64,000 nucleotides of DNA from NCBI RefSeq assembly GCF_030463565.1, contig NC_134675.1, forward strand, positions 16,079,862 through 16,143,861. Direction: 5' to 3'. Source of the DNA: Pelecanus crispus (Eukaryota > Chordata > Aves > Pelecaniformes > Pelecanidae). Position 1 is the first letter of the stretch. Each line of letters begins with the position of its first letter. Shown here in pieces: positions 44,010 to 54,686 of this stretch. The position numbers were made by a program, and so were the translations under genes. The notes under the pieces were generated by a model. The model was not told where the DNA came from. It searched no databases and saw nothing but the letters and a program-made list of their open reading frames with translations.

Positions 44010-44550
44010 TGTCCTGGTTTCGGCTGGGATAGAGTTAATTTTCTTCCTAGTAGCAGGCATAGTGCTGTGTTTTGGATTTAGTAGGAGAAGAATGTTGATA
44101 ACACGCTGATGTTTTTAGTTGTTGCTGAGTACTGCTTATGCTAGTCAAGGACTTTTCAGCTTCCCATGCTCTGCCAGGTGCACAAGAAACTGGGAGGGGG
44201 CACAGCCAGAATAGTTGATCCAAACTGACCAAAGGGCTATTCCATACCATATGATGTCATGCTCAGTATATAAACTGGGGGGGGGGGGGTTGGCTGGGGA
44301 GCAGCGATAGCTGCTCGGGAGCTGTCTGGGTATCGGTCGGTGGGTGGTGAGCAATTGCATTGTGCATCACTTGCTTTGTATATTATTATTATTATATTGT
44401 TATTATTATCATTACTATTTTACTTTATTTCAATTCTTAAACTGTTTCTCACTCTTATTCCTCTGATTCTCTCCCCCATCCCATCGGGGTAGGGGGAGTG
44501 AGTGAGCAGCTGCGTGGTGCTTAGTTGCTGGCTAGGGCTAAACCACGACA
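44010..44550 (+). mobile_element. Solo LTR-A in APC intron 2, sense
   Basis: 541 bp, TGTCCTGGTTTCGG to AACCACGACA, with perfect 5-bp duplication GTCAG (44005-44009 and 44551-44555). Contains TATA (CAGTATATAAACTGG) and a run of 14 G just after it. Confidence 0.95.
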
Positions 44551-44555
44551 GTCAG

Positions 44556-46128
44556 AAGTAATATTCATCAAAGTGTTCTAAAGTAACTAGAGTATGAAAT
44601 TGCTGTACTTTTAACTGTAATGTATAACCTGTTCCACCCTCTTCAGCAATTGGGAAAATCTAGGGTATGACCCCTTTTGCTTTAAGAAAAAACAGATTAC
44701 AGCCTAAGAAAGAGAATTCCTTTACTGGAGTAATCATGAGATTTGGATAATGAAAATCAGTCACCCAAATGATTTCCCTTCTGTCAACATTCTCATCAGA
44801 TTGTCAGCTATTCACATTTTGTTTGTGGATCGTTAAGTTCCTCTGTGATAGGTTCCCTTCCTGCAGCAATTCAAGCAAATATGACTTGTTAGCCAAGGCT
44901 TCTTTTCTATATAATCCCCATTATTTCAATTTATTGCTTGAGAGATGAGAAATCTTCTAACTCTTAGGTACCCCCCATACCTTAACTTCTCCAACAAGTT
45001 TTCACTTGCTTCCTTATATTTTCCTTTATTTGTTATCTGTTAAACATAAGGGTAATATTATACTGTCAAAATACAGAATTTAAACTGAATAAAGTTTAGC
45101 ATTTGCTTTCTTATTTTTGCCATTCCACCAAACAGGTGTCTGCGTTACCCAGTTTATGCATATGTAATTTTCCTGCAAGAACTTTTACATATTTAAGTCT
45201 TTCTGGTTAAAACAACCACTTGTACTTGTCAGACAAAGGTAAAGCTCTAAAGCAGAACACATAGCCTAATAATGGCATTGTTATCTAAACAGTGTTTCTA
45301 TGGAAAAGAAATAATGGAGAATTTTACGTGTTGACTAAAAATAAAAAAGCATACACGGTTGAAAAAAAGTGGAAAATTTAAAAAATAAAAGTTAAAACCT
45401 CAACTAATGAATTGCAGCAGAAAAAAATTGAGAAATGTGATCTGGTATGCTGATGATGAGCACTTGCTGTTACCTCATATTGAGAGAGCAGTCCTTAGCT
45501 ACCTGGACATCATTCCAGCCATGTAATTTGGTAACATAGAAAAGGTGGTAGTATTTTTGCTTAGCTGTTAATATTGGCTCTTGAAGCAAGAGGACTCATA
45601 ATGTAGTAAAGTATCCTGAACATGATCTTTGAAATAGCAGAACTGTCATGCAGAGAGATGAGAAGATGACTTCTAAGAAGGAAGTGGGAGGAAAGGTTGG
45701 ATGTTTGGGTTATTTTTGTGTTTGATTTTTTTTTTTCCTGCGTCACAGTGCTGTTCTCAGGAAAAAGGGGTCCACTAGCTATTTCTAAATTTATCTGAGT
45801 TGACAGGTCTTTCAGAAGCTTGAAATACTCCAAAGACCACTCTACATATCAGCATTGCCCTTTTAGGCTTTTAAGCTAAGACTGCTGTCTGCAAATGCTC
45901 TCTGACCTTATGTCAGATGATGTAGGAGCCCTTCAGGTTATTTGTTTGTTTGACTTTGCTGGACAGGGCATATGTTATGTATACACAATGGTTGGGCCCT
46001 ATGGCTAATGAGAATGCCCTTGAATGTACTTTAAAGCACCAGCACAGCTGAGATTTTCTGAGTAGTGATTTTTATCATACTAGGACTTGATCCTAAAGGC
46101 TGGGTCTGTTTCAACAGGTAGTGTGCAG
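44556..46128. other. APC intron 2, no gene seen
   Basis: A/T-rich unique intron; nothing recognised on either strand. Confidence 0.65.
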
Positions 46129-46338
46129 TGTGGTGGGTTGACCTTGGCTAGTTGCTTACATGCCCACCCAGCTGCTCTTTCACTCCCCCTCCCTCCAACA
46201 AGACAGGGGAATAAAATAGGATGAAAAAGCTCATGGGTTGAGATAACGACAGGGAGATCACTTACCAATTACTGTCACAGGCAAAACAGACTTGACTTGG
46301 GAAAATTAATACATTGCCAATTAAGAATAGGATAGGAC

Positions 46339-47389
46339 TGGTATTGGGTTTATGTGGCAAGGTTTTGGTATCGGGGGGGCTACAGGGGTGGCTTCTGTGG
46401 GAAGATGCCAGAAGCTTCACCCACATCCGATAGAGCCAGTTCCAGCTGGCTCTAAGACAGACCCACTGCTGGCCAAGGCTGAGCCAATCAGCAATGGTGG
46501 TAGTGCCTCTGTAATAACACATTAAGAAGGGGAAAAAAGCCTGCTGTGCAACAGCAACTGGAAGAGAGGAGTGAGAAAATGTGAGAGAAACCAAACTCTG
46601 CAGACACAAGGACAGTGAAGAAGGAGGGGGAGGAGGTGCTCCAGGTGCTGGAGCAGAGATTCCCCTGAAGATCATGGTGAAGCAGGTTGTCCCCATGGAG
46701 GGTCCATGGTGCGGCCTGTGGAAGACCCCATGCCAGAGCAGGTGGATGTGCCTTGAAGGAGGCTGTGACCCTGTGGGAAGCCCACACTGGAGCAGGTTCC
46801 TGCCAGGACCTGTTACCCCATGGAGAGAGGAGCCCATGCTGGAGCAGGTCTTCTGGCAGGACTTGTGACCCCACAGGGGGACCCACACTGGAGCAGTTCA
46901 TGAAGAACTGCAGCCTGTGGGAAGGACCCAAGTTGGAGAAGTTCGTGGAGGACTGTGTCCCGTGGGAAGGACCCCTGCTGGAGGAGGGGAACAGCATGAG
47001 GAAGAAGGAGCAGCAGAGACAAAGTGTTATTATCTGACCACAACCCTCATTCCCCATCCCCCTGCACTACTCGAAGTGGGGGGAGGAAGTAGAGAAGTCA
47101 GAAGTGAAGTTGAGCCTAGGAAGAAGGGAGGGGTGGGGGGAAGGTGTTTTTAGTTTTGAATTTATTTGTCACTATCCTACTCTGTTATTAATTGGCAGTA
47201 AAATAAATTGATTTTCCCCAAGTCAAGTCTGGTTTGTCCGTGACGATAATGGGTGAGTGATCTCCCTGTCCTTATCTTGACCCATGAGCTTTTTCATTGT
47301 ATTTTCTCCCCCCTGTCCTGTTGAGGAGGGGGAGTGATAGAGTGGCTTGTTGGGCACCTGGCGCATTCAGCCAAAGTCAACCCACCACA
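46339..47389 (+). mobile_element. LTR-E (inner), sense to APC
   Basis: Full LTR of about 1.05 kb from TGGTATTGGGTTTATGTGGC to CAACCCACCACA. Has GCCAATCAGC (CCAAT-like), a TATA-like ACACATTAAGAAGG, a minisatellite of CTGGAGCAG-containing modules, and AAATAAATTG as poly(A) signal near 47200. No internal viral genes, so a solo LTR. It sits inside the outer LTR-E, in the opposite orientation. Confidence 0.9.
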
Positions 47390-47464
47390 GTGACAAACAG
47401 AGATAAAACCTTCCCACCACCCCAGCCTTTTTCCCAGGCTCATTTAATTTCTAACTCCTGTATT

Positions 47465-47467
<3 letters not shown>

Positions 47468-47497
<30 letters not shown>
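47468..47497. repeat. 30-base C homopolymer
   Basis: Uninterrupted C run inside the outer LTR-E; on the minus strand a G30. True length is uncertain because such runs are error-prone in sequencing and assembly. Confidence 0.9.
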
Positions 47498-47499
<2 letters not shown>

Positions 47500-48116
47500 C
47501 AGTGCATGGGGGATAGGGAATGGGGGGTTGCAGTCAGTTCACAACAGTTCTCTGCTGCTCCTTCCTTCTCATGCTTTTCCCTTGCTCCAGCATGTGTCTT
47601 CCCCATGGGCTGTGGTCCTTCAGGATAAACCTGCTTTAGTGTGGGCCCTCCATGGTCTGCAGTTCCTGTCAGGAGAGCCTCCTCTAGTGTGGTTCCTTCT
47701 CATGGGCTGCAGTTTCCTTCAGGGAATATCCACCTGTTCTGGTTTGGGGTCCTCCATGGGCTTCAGTGTGGATATCTGCTCTGGTGTGGTCCTCTCCCCA
47801 GTCTGCAGGGGCAATCTCTGCTCCAGTGCCGCAACACCTCTTCCCCCTCCTTCACTGACTTTGGTGTTCTCAGGATTGTTTCTCACTCTTTTTTTTTTTT
47901 TTTTTTTTCTTTTTTTTTTTTTCTCTCCTCTTCTTTCTTCACTTCTCATACTCACACACTGCCTGCATTTTACCCTTTGTTAAATAGGTTTTCACAGAGG
48001 CACCACCAGCTTTGCCACTTGGCTCAGCTTTGACCAGTGGCACAGGTCTGTTCTCACAGAAGCTACTCCTGCAACCTCCCTCTGCTACCAAAACCTTGCC
48101 ATGTAAACCAAATACA

Positions 48117-49260
48117 TTCCGTTGTGCAGCTGGCTGTAGATGAACAGATCTGTAAATCAGTTACATTGAGGACCCAGTATCCGTATTCTGTATTTCACAG
48201 GGGTTTACTTTTGGTCTAGCTCCAGCCTGGTCCCATGGAGCGAATGCCCATTAATGGTCTGAGCATAATTGCACACTTAGTTTGATCTGAAAGGTGTTTA
48301 GTTTACACTCTGAAATCACTCAACAATCTGAACCAAAGTACAGTTAGTTGGGGCAGTTGTGAGACTGGCTTCAAAATGATCCAAACTAAAACACTAATGT
48401 AGGCATACTCTTGCAGTACTACATGAGTCAGGCAACACCTAAGTTGGGAAACGTGACCTCAGCTTGACCTTCAGAATTATTTCTGCAAAACAGTGTAGAC
48501 ATGGTTAATGTATCTGTACTCCAGATTTCCTCTTCCTGGAGTACTAGCATGAAATTAAATAATGGGTGATTGCAGAGTGACTGTGCAGCTAGTATTTGAT
48601 TCTAGCACTTGGAGATTATATTCTTAGAACCCTCTGGAGTTCTTTACTCAAAGTCCTTTTACTTCTCTTTTGTACTAGTAACAACACTTTGAGTACAGAA
48701 AGGCTCAATGTTATATCTGTTAAAAATGAAGAATATCTTGATTTTGTGTAGATGCTGGTTTTCTTCTCTTCAAACAGAGCAAAAAGCATTTAAAGTGTAC
48801 CTTCTGTACAAGTTGCAACAATTAATAACATTGATAGTAAGGTATGCTGGTTTCCTAAAAGAGCAAAACAGTGTTGTGGAGATTTTTATAATTACCTAAA
48901 ATTTATTAGATTTAAGGTCTGAACAGATGATGTACAATTCTGGGTGTAGAGTCTGTATATGACAAGTATGGAGTATCTCTCATTACTTAAGATTTTTTTT
49001 CTTGACTACTTCTAAAAATATTTTGGTTTCTGTAATATGAAAAATCATATTTTAAATTATAATAAGGGCTTTTTGCCTTGTGGCCAGTCTTTTCAATTTA
49101 TTCTTGCTATTGATCTATCTGCTATTATAATATGGAAGAGGCATTCACTATAACTTGCATTTAATTTTCCACCTCAGTTTAGGCCACTGAGCATTAGGAC
49201 TTGGGGGGCTTACAAGGTCCTTTTAATCTAGTATTCATTATTATTCATGTTTTTTTCAAT
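48117..49260. other. APC intron 2, no gene seen
   Basis: A/T-rich unique intron between LTR-E and the long CR1. Confidence 0.65.
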
Positions 49261-49261
49261 C

Positions 49262-52200
49262 ATGGGGAGGTTTACACAGCACTGGGCCTGCTGGCGGCTG
49301 ATGGAGATCAGCTGTCTCCAAAGGGGAAAAGGATTCTTGCCCATGAGTTGGTGGGACTCATTGAGAGGGCTTTAAACTAGGTTTGAAGGGGGAAGGGGAT
49401 ATAAATGGGCTTGCTAGTGAGGAGCCCAGGGGCGGCATGGCAACGTTGGGGGTGAAATCGATAGCCCATCTTAAGTGCGTGTACACCAATGTACGTAGCA
49501 TGGGCAACAAACAGGAGGAGCTGGAAGCCCTTGTGCAGCAGGATAGCTATGACATAGTCGCCATCACAGAAACGTGGTGGGACGACTCTCATGACTGGAG
49601 TGCTGCAAGCTCTTCAGAAGGGATAGGCAAGGAAGGAGAGGCAGTGGGGTGGCTCTGTATGTTAGGGACTGTTTTGACTGCATAGAGCTCGACAGTGGTG
49701 ATGATCAGGTCGAGTGCTTATGGGTAAGGATGAGGGGGAAGGCCAGCAAGGCAGATGTCCTGTTGGGAGTCTGCTATAGACCACCCAACCAGGATGTAGA
49801 GATAGATGAAGCGTTCTACAAGTGGCTGGCAGAAGTCTCACAATCGCTAGCCCTTGTTCTTGTGGGGGACTTCAACTTGCCGGACATCTGCTGGAAATAC
49901 AACACAGCAGAGAGGCAACAGTCTCGAAGTTCCTAGAGTGTGTGGAGGATAACTTCCTGACACAGCTGGTAAGTGAGCCTACCAGGGGAGGTGCCTCACT
50001 TGACCTGCTGTTTACAAACAGAGAAGGACTCGTGGGAAATGTCGAGGTCGGAGGCCGTCTCGGGCTTAGCGACCACGATATGATAGAGTTCTCGATTCCG
50101 GGCGATGCCAAGTGGAAGGGCAGCAAAACTGTTACGATGGACTTCCGGAGGACAGACTTTGGCCTGTTCAGGATGCTGGTTGGGAAAGTCCCTTGGGAGG
50201 CAGTCCTGAAAGGCAAAGGGGTCCAGGAAGGCTGGGCCTTCTTCAAGAAGGAAGTCTTAAGGGCGCAGGAGCGGGCTGTCCCTGTGTGCCATAAGACCGA
50301 CTGGCCTGGCTGAATAGGGAGCTTTTGCTGGGACTCAGGGGGAAAAAAAGAGAGTCCACTGCCTTTGGAAGAAGGGGCGGGCAACTCAGGAGGAGTACAG
50401 GGATCTTGTTAGGTCATGCAGAGAGGAAATTAGAAAAGCAAAAGCCCAGCTAGAACTCAATCTGGCCACTGTTGTAAGAGATAATAAAAAATGTTTTTAT
50501 AAGTACATCAGCAATAAAAGGAGAGCCAAGGAGAATCTACATCCTTTGTTGGATGCAGGGGGGAACATTGTCACTAAGGATGAGGAAAAGGCTGAGGTAC
50601 TTAATGCCTTCTTTGCCTCTGTCTTTAATAGCCAGACCAATTATCCCCAGGGTACTCAGCCCCCTGAGCTGGAAGACAGGGATGGGGAGCAGAATGAAGC
50701 CCTCATAGTCCAGGAGGAAGCAGTTAATGACCTGCTATGCCACCTGGATGCTCACAAGTCTATGGGGCTGGATGGGATCCACCCGAGAGTACTGAGGGAG
50801 CTGGCAGAGGAGCTTGCCAAGCCACTTTCCATCATCTATCAGCAGTCCTGGTTAACAGGCAAGGTCCCTGATGACTGGAGGCTTGCAGAATGTGACACCC
50901 ATCTACAAGAAGGGCCGGAGGGAGGACCCGGGGAACTACAGGCCTCTCAGACTGACCTCAGTACCAGGGAAGGTTATGGAGTGTTTCATATTGAGTGAGC
51001 TCAACAGGCATGTGCAGGTCAACCAGGGGATCAGGCCCAGCCAGCATGGGTTCATGAAAGGCAGGTCCTGCTTGACCAACCTGATCTCCTTTTATGACCT
51101 GGTGACCCGCCTGGTGGATGAAGTAAAGGCTGTGGACATCATCTACCTGGACTTCACCAAAGCCTTTGACACACTCTCCCACAGCATTCTCCTAAGGAAG
51201 CTGGCGGCTCATGGCTTGGATGGGTGTACTCTTCGCTGGATAAAGAACTGTCTGGATGGCTGAACCCAGAGAGTAGTGGTGAATGGAGTTAAGTCAAGTT
51301 GGCGGCCAGTCACGAGTGGTGTTCCCCAGGGCTCAGTTTTGGGGCCAGTCTTGTTTAATATCTTTATCAATGATCTGGATGAGGGGATTGAGTGTGCCTT
51401 CAGTAAGTTTGCAGATGACACCAAACTGGGCGGGAGTGTTGATGTGCTGGAGGGTAGGATGGCCCTGCAGAGGGATCTGGACAGGCTGGATCGATGGGCC
51501 GAGGCCAACTGTATGAGATTCAACAAGGCCAAGTGCTGGGTCCTGCACTTGGGTCACAACAACCCCATGCAACGCTACAGGCTTGAGGAAGAGTGGCTGG
51601 AAAGCTGCCTGGCTGAAAAGGACCTGGGGGTGTTGGTAGACAGCCGGCTGAACATGAGCCAGCAGTGTGCCCAGGTGGCCAAGAAGGCCAACAGCATCCT
51701 GGCTTGTATCAGGAATGCTGTGGCCAGCAGGAGCAGGGAGGTGATTGTCCCCCCCATACTCGGCGCTGGTGAGGCCGCACCTGGAATACTGTGTCCAGTT
51801 TTGGGCCCCTCACTACAAGAAAGACATTGAGGTGCTGGAGTGTGTCCAGAGAAGGGCAATGAAGCTGGTGAAGGGTCTGGAGCACAGGCCTTATGAGGAG
51901 CGGCTGAGGGAACTGGGGTTGTTTAGTCTGGAGAAGAGGAGGTTGAGGGGAGACCTTATCGCTCTCTACAACTACCTGAAAGGAGGTAGTAGTGAGGTGG
52001 GTGTTGGTCTCTTCTCCCAAGTAGTTAGCGATAGGACGAGAGGAAATGGCCTCAAGCTGCGCCAGGGGAGGTTTAGATTGGATATTGGCAGAAATTTCTA
52101 TACGGAAAGGGTAGTCAAGCATTGGAACAGGCTGCCCAGAGAGGTGGTGGAGTCACCATCCCTGGAAGTGTTCAACAAATGGGTAGACGTGGCACTTTGG

Positions 52201-52282
52201 GACATGGTTTAGTGGGCATGGTGGCGTTGGGTTGATGATTGGAATGATGATCTTAGAGGTCCTTTCCAACCTTAATGATTCC
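49262..52282 (+). mobile_element. Long CR1 LINE (end of ORF1, ORF2, tail), sense
   Basis: About 3.0 kb. Starts inside the last ~35 codons of ORF1 (AADGDQLSPKGKRILAHELV...RALN, stop at 49378-49380), carries almost all of ORF2 and the 3'UTR (GATCTTAGAGGTCCTTTCCA) and ends near AATGATTCC. 5'-truncated and frameshifted; most intact CR1 in the window. Confidence 0.95.
49383..52212 (+). pseudogene. CR1 ORF2 (APE endonuclease and reverse transcriptase)
   Basis: ORF2 makes the nick and copies CR1 RNA at the target. The endonuclease domain shows VYTNVRSMGNKQEELEALV, ITETWWDDSHDWS, LVGDFNLPDICW and LGLSDHDMIEFSI. The linker shows KKCFYKYISNKRRAKEN and EVLNAFFASVFNSQ. RT follows: [64 protein letters not shown] and the catalytic [10 protein letters not shown] (about 51405-51434). 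The thumb/C-terminal part ends MPRW-like at 52212 ([13 protein letters not shown] before it). At least five frameshifts or stops (near 49660, 49920, 50310, 50900, 51262, 51770) separate these. Confidence 0.9.
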
Positions 52283-52455
52283 TGGTTTTTACTTTCATTA
52301 TAAATGATCCAGCCACCAGCCAGGAGGCGTGGGGTTGCTACTCTACCCTTAATTGGTTTAGTGGTGGACATGGTAGTGTTAGGTTATTGGTTGGACTGGA
52401 TGATCTTAAAGGTCTTTTCCAACCTAAGCGATTCTATGAGTCTGTGATTCTATTT
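52274..52455 (+). mobile_element. Second CR1 tail, directly downstream of the long CR1
   Basis: ATGATTCCTGGTTTTTACTTTC, then CTACTCTACCCTTAATTGG, then a normal CR1 tail (GATCTTAAAGGTCTTTTCCA...GATTCTATGAGTCTGTGATTCTATT). Homologous end to end to the insertion at 34012-34181. Confidence 0.8.
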
Positions 52456-53258
52456 ACTATGAATCTTTTTATGCATTAGAAATATTTTCCTTTAGCTGTA
52501 TAATTTGGTCATATGTAGTTTTGATAGCATGCAGGGATATTCTTAGCTTTGAAGCTTTGGCTGCATGAAGGAGTCCTAAATCTTTGCCTCATAGGCATTA
52601 TGGTAGTAATAGTAAGCAGAATAATATGACTCCATGAAGGGGACCTAAATCTTTTTCTCATAGGAATGATTGTAGTAGTAGTAAAAGTATGACACTCTGC
52701 TGGCTTACTGTGGTGATATAGCCTCACAGGAAGGAAGGAAAAAAAAAACACCAAAACAAAAAACCACCACCAAAAAACCTACAACAAAAAAACCCTGGAG
52801 AGTGTTTCGTCTGATATCTTTGAGGTTCAAAAAATGCACTATTCAAGCTTCTTTAGTAACTTTTACTTATTTATCCAAATTTTATATTTACAAGACTTAA
52901 CTTTATGAACACAGATTGAAGAAATTTTACTGTACTTTGTGCTTCAGTTTCTCCATATGTAAATTAGAGAGAAGTGATATTCACTTTGAGAAGAACTTTT
53001 AAATAAGCTGATAAATTGTATTATCAGAGAAGGTGAGTTACTCAGTATAGACTTTATATTTTGACAGTGTTTGGTGAAATACTGTAGAATATATTTGATG
53101 GAAATTAAAGTTATGACACGATCACTGCTCACGTTAAATATAGTTTACATCAGTGTCACAGTAGCTGTTGCATAAATGTGTACTTGAGGGCAGGATAAGA
53201 TGTATTTACCTTTGTTTATTATTGTAGGGATTTCTTAATTATGCTTAATTTCTTATAG
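52456..53258. other. APC intron 2, 3' end
   Basis: A/T-rich, with two diverged copies of a ~60-bp phrase (CCTAAATCTTTGCCTCATAG and CCTAAATCTTTTTCTCATAG, about 52575 and 52646) and an A/C-rich simple run at 52738-52795. Ends in acceptor TTTCTTATAG. Confidence 0.65.
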
Positions 53259-53343
53259 GAGGTGCTGAAACAGCTACAAGGAAGTATTGAAGATGAGACA
53301 ATGGCATCTTCTGAAGAAATTGACTTAATGGAACGACTTAAAG
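53259..53343 (+). CDS. APC: APC second coding exon (human exon 3), residues 46-74 in part
   Basis: 85 bp, the human exon 3 length. Acceptor TTCTTATAG, donor AAAG/GTAAAT. Encodes EVLKQLQGSIEDETMASSEE then IDLMERLK, completing the N-terminal dimerisation coiled coil; it differs from human at only a few positions around the Ala/Gly-rich turn. Ends one base into a codon that is completed by the next exon (G/AA, Glu). Confidence 0.98.
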
Positions 53344-54293
53344 GTAAATTTAGAACTATGCTTTAAGTAGCTTCATTTTTTTCTTAGTTGTTGTTGCCTT
53401 AGGATAAAGTTTTTCAACTCAGGTGCATCTTGTTTCTAGTGCTAACTTTGGAAGTTAGGCATAATCTCAGTGTCTGTTATTTTTTGCCAATTGTTTTAAG
53501 ATATATTTTCAAAAAAGGATGTGTTCTTATGTTGCTTTTGTGCTTTTGCTGCTGTTACCCCAAGGCTTCATATGAATTGCATTTGATATATCTTACGCTT
53601 TATTCACTTCTTCATGAAAAAACTGTTTTTAATTGTTTAAACTAGTGGTGGATTAGTTCCACCAATTTTCTGAACTCATTTATGTGCCCTGCCCTTTCCC
53701 TGTCACATTACTACAACTGTATCTGTCATGCTGAAAATTGATGCCCCCTTCCCTAGAGCATGTGGTGGAATGTGTACCTATCCCGTTATATGGGATGTGG
53801 AGAGCAAGCCCAGATCAGTGACTCCCTGCATACATCTGTTATTCCTGTCACAGAACCAGAAATATTGTAGAGAATGTCTACGTTTAGGCCCCTATGGTGG
53901 AAACACTTATCATTTACATGATGGCGGAGCATCTGTGGGATCCCTGAGAAACAGGCTATTAGGAAGCGGGACACAAGAGTGATTCATATGATATTTTTGT
54001 CACACTGCCCGTTTTTTAAGAAAGGCAGGCATACTGGTGTCATGATACTGTTCTGGTTGGCAGGATTGTAGTTTGGGCATCTCCTCATTTAGAGAATTAG
54101 TATTCTCTAACTGTACCATTAAGATTGGTTTTGTTCACATTATGTTCTGTGTATCCTAAAGCAAAATGTTTTAACTGTTTCCATCAAAAAAATTATAGAT
54201 TTGTTCATGAAGTATGAAATTAAGACAGAAGTGATCTTTTATATTTGTGCTGCTCAATTTCAGCTCTGCAAATGTTTGTTTTTTATTACCCAG
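53344..54293. other. APC intron 3, no other feature
   Basis: 950-bp intron, GT...AG, ending TTTTTTATTACCCAG. The pyrimidine tract is short but adequate. No repeat recognised. Confidence 0.7.
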
Positions 54294-54495
54294 AACTGAA
54301 CTTGGAAAGTAGTAACTTCCCTGGAGTGAAGTTAAGGCCAAAGGTGTCCATGCGTTCATATGGGAGCTGGGAAGGGTCTGTGTCAACCCCTTTTGGAGAG
54401 TGCAGTCCTGTTCCCATAGGATCATTTCCAAGAAGAGGATTTATGAATGGAAGCAGAGAAAGCACTGGTTATTTAGAAGAGCTAGAAAGAGAGAG
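54294..54495 (+). CDS. APC: APC third coding exon (human exon 4)
   Basis: 202 bp, the human exon 4 length. Acceptor ATTACCCAG, donor GAGAG/GTAAAC. Encodes ELNLESSNFPGVKLRPKVSM, then SYGSWEGSVSTPFGECSPVP, then FPRRGFMNGSRESTGYLEEL and ERER. The Ser-rich linker has diverged a little (SWEGSVSTPF) while the ends are conserved. The following exon is not found in the remaining 9.5 kb, so it lies to the right. Confidence 0.98.
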
Positions 54496-54686
54496 GTAAA
54501 CTTCTTCATTTATTGATTCAGTACACATTGACTTCTAATTTTAATGTGAAAATTTACTAACATATCTAATATTTAGCTATCATGCATATGTTTTTGATCA
54601 GTGGTATACTTATCCTACCAGGGAAGGAAACCAGGAATATACATTAGATTTAAATATACAAAACCATCAGAAATCCTAAAACACAT

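Larger units (their letters stand above)
46129..48116 (-). mobile_element. LTR-E (outer), split by another LTR-E
   Basis: Minus-strand LTR-E in two parts: 46129-46338 (TGTGGTGGGTTGACCTTGGC...AGGATAGGAC) and 47390-48116 (GTGACAAACAG...CAAATACA). Removing the intervening 1.05 kb rejoins a sequence that matches the uninterrupted copy at 56930-56990 (AGGATAGTGACAAATAAATT). The left part ends GGAC and the right starts GTGAC, i.e. the 5-bp duplication with one base lost. Contains a 30-C run and long T-runs (47889-47925). Confidence 0.85.
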
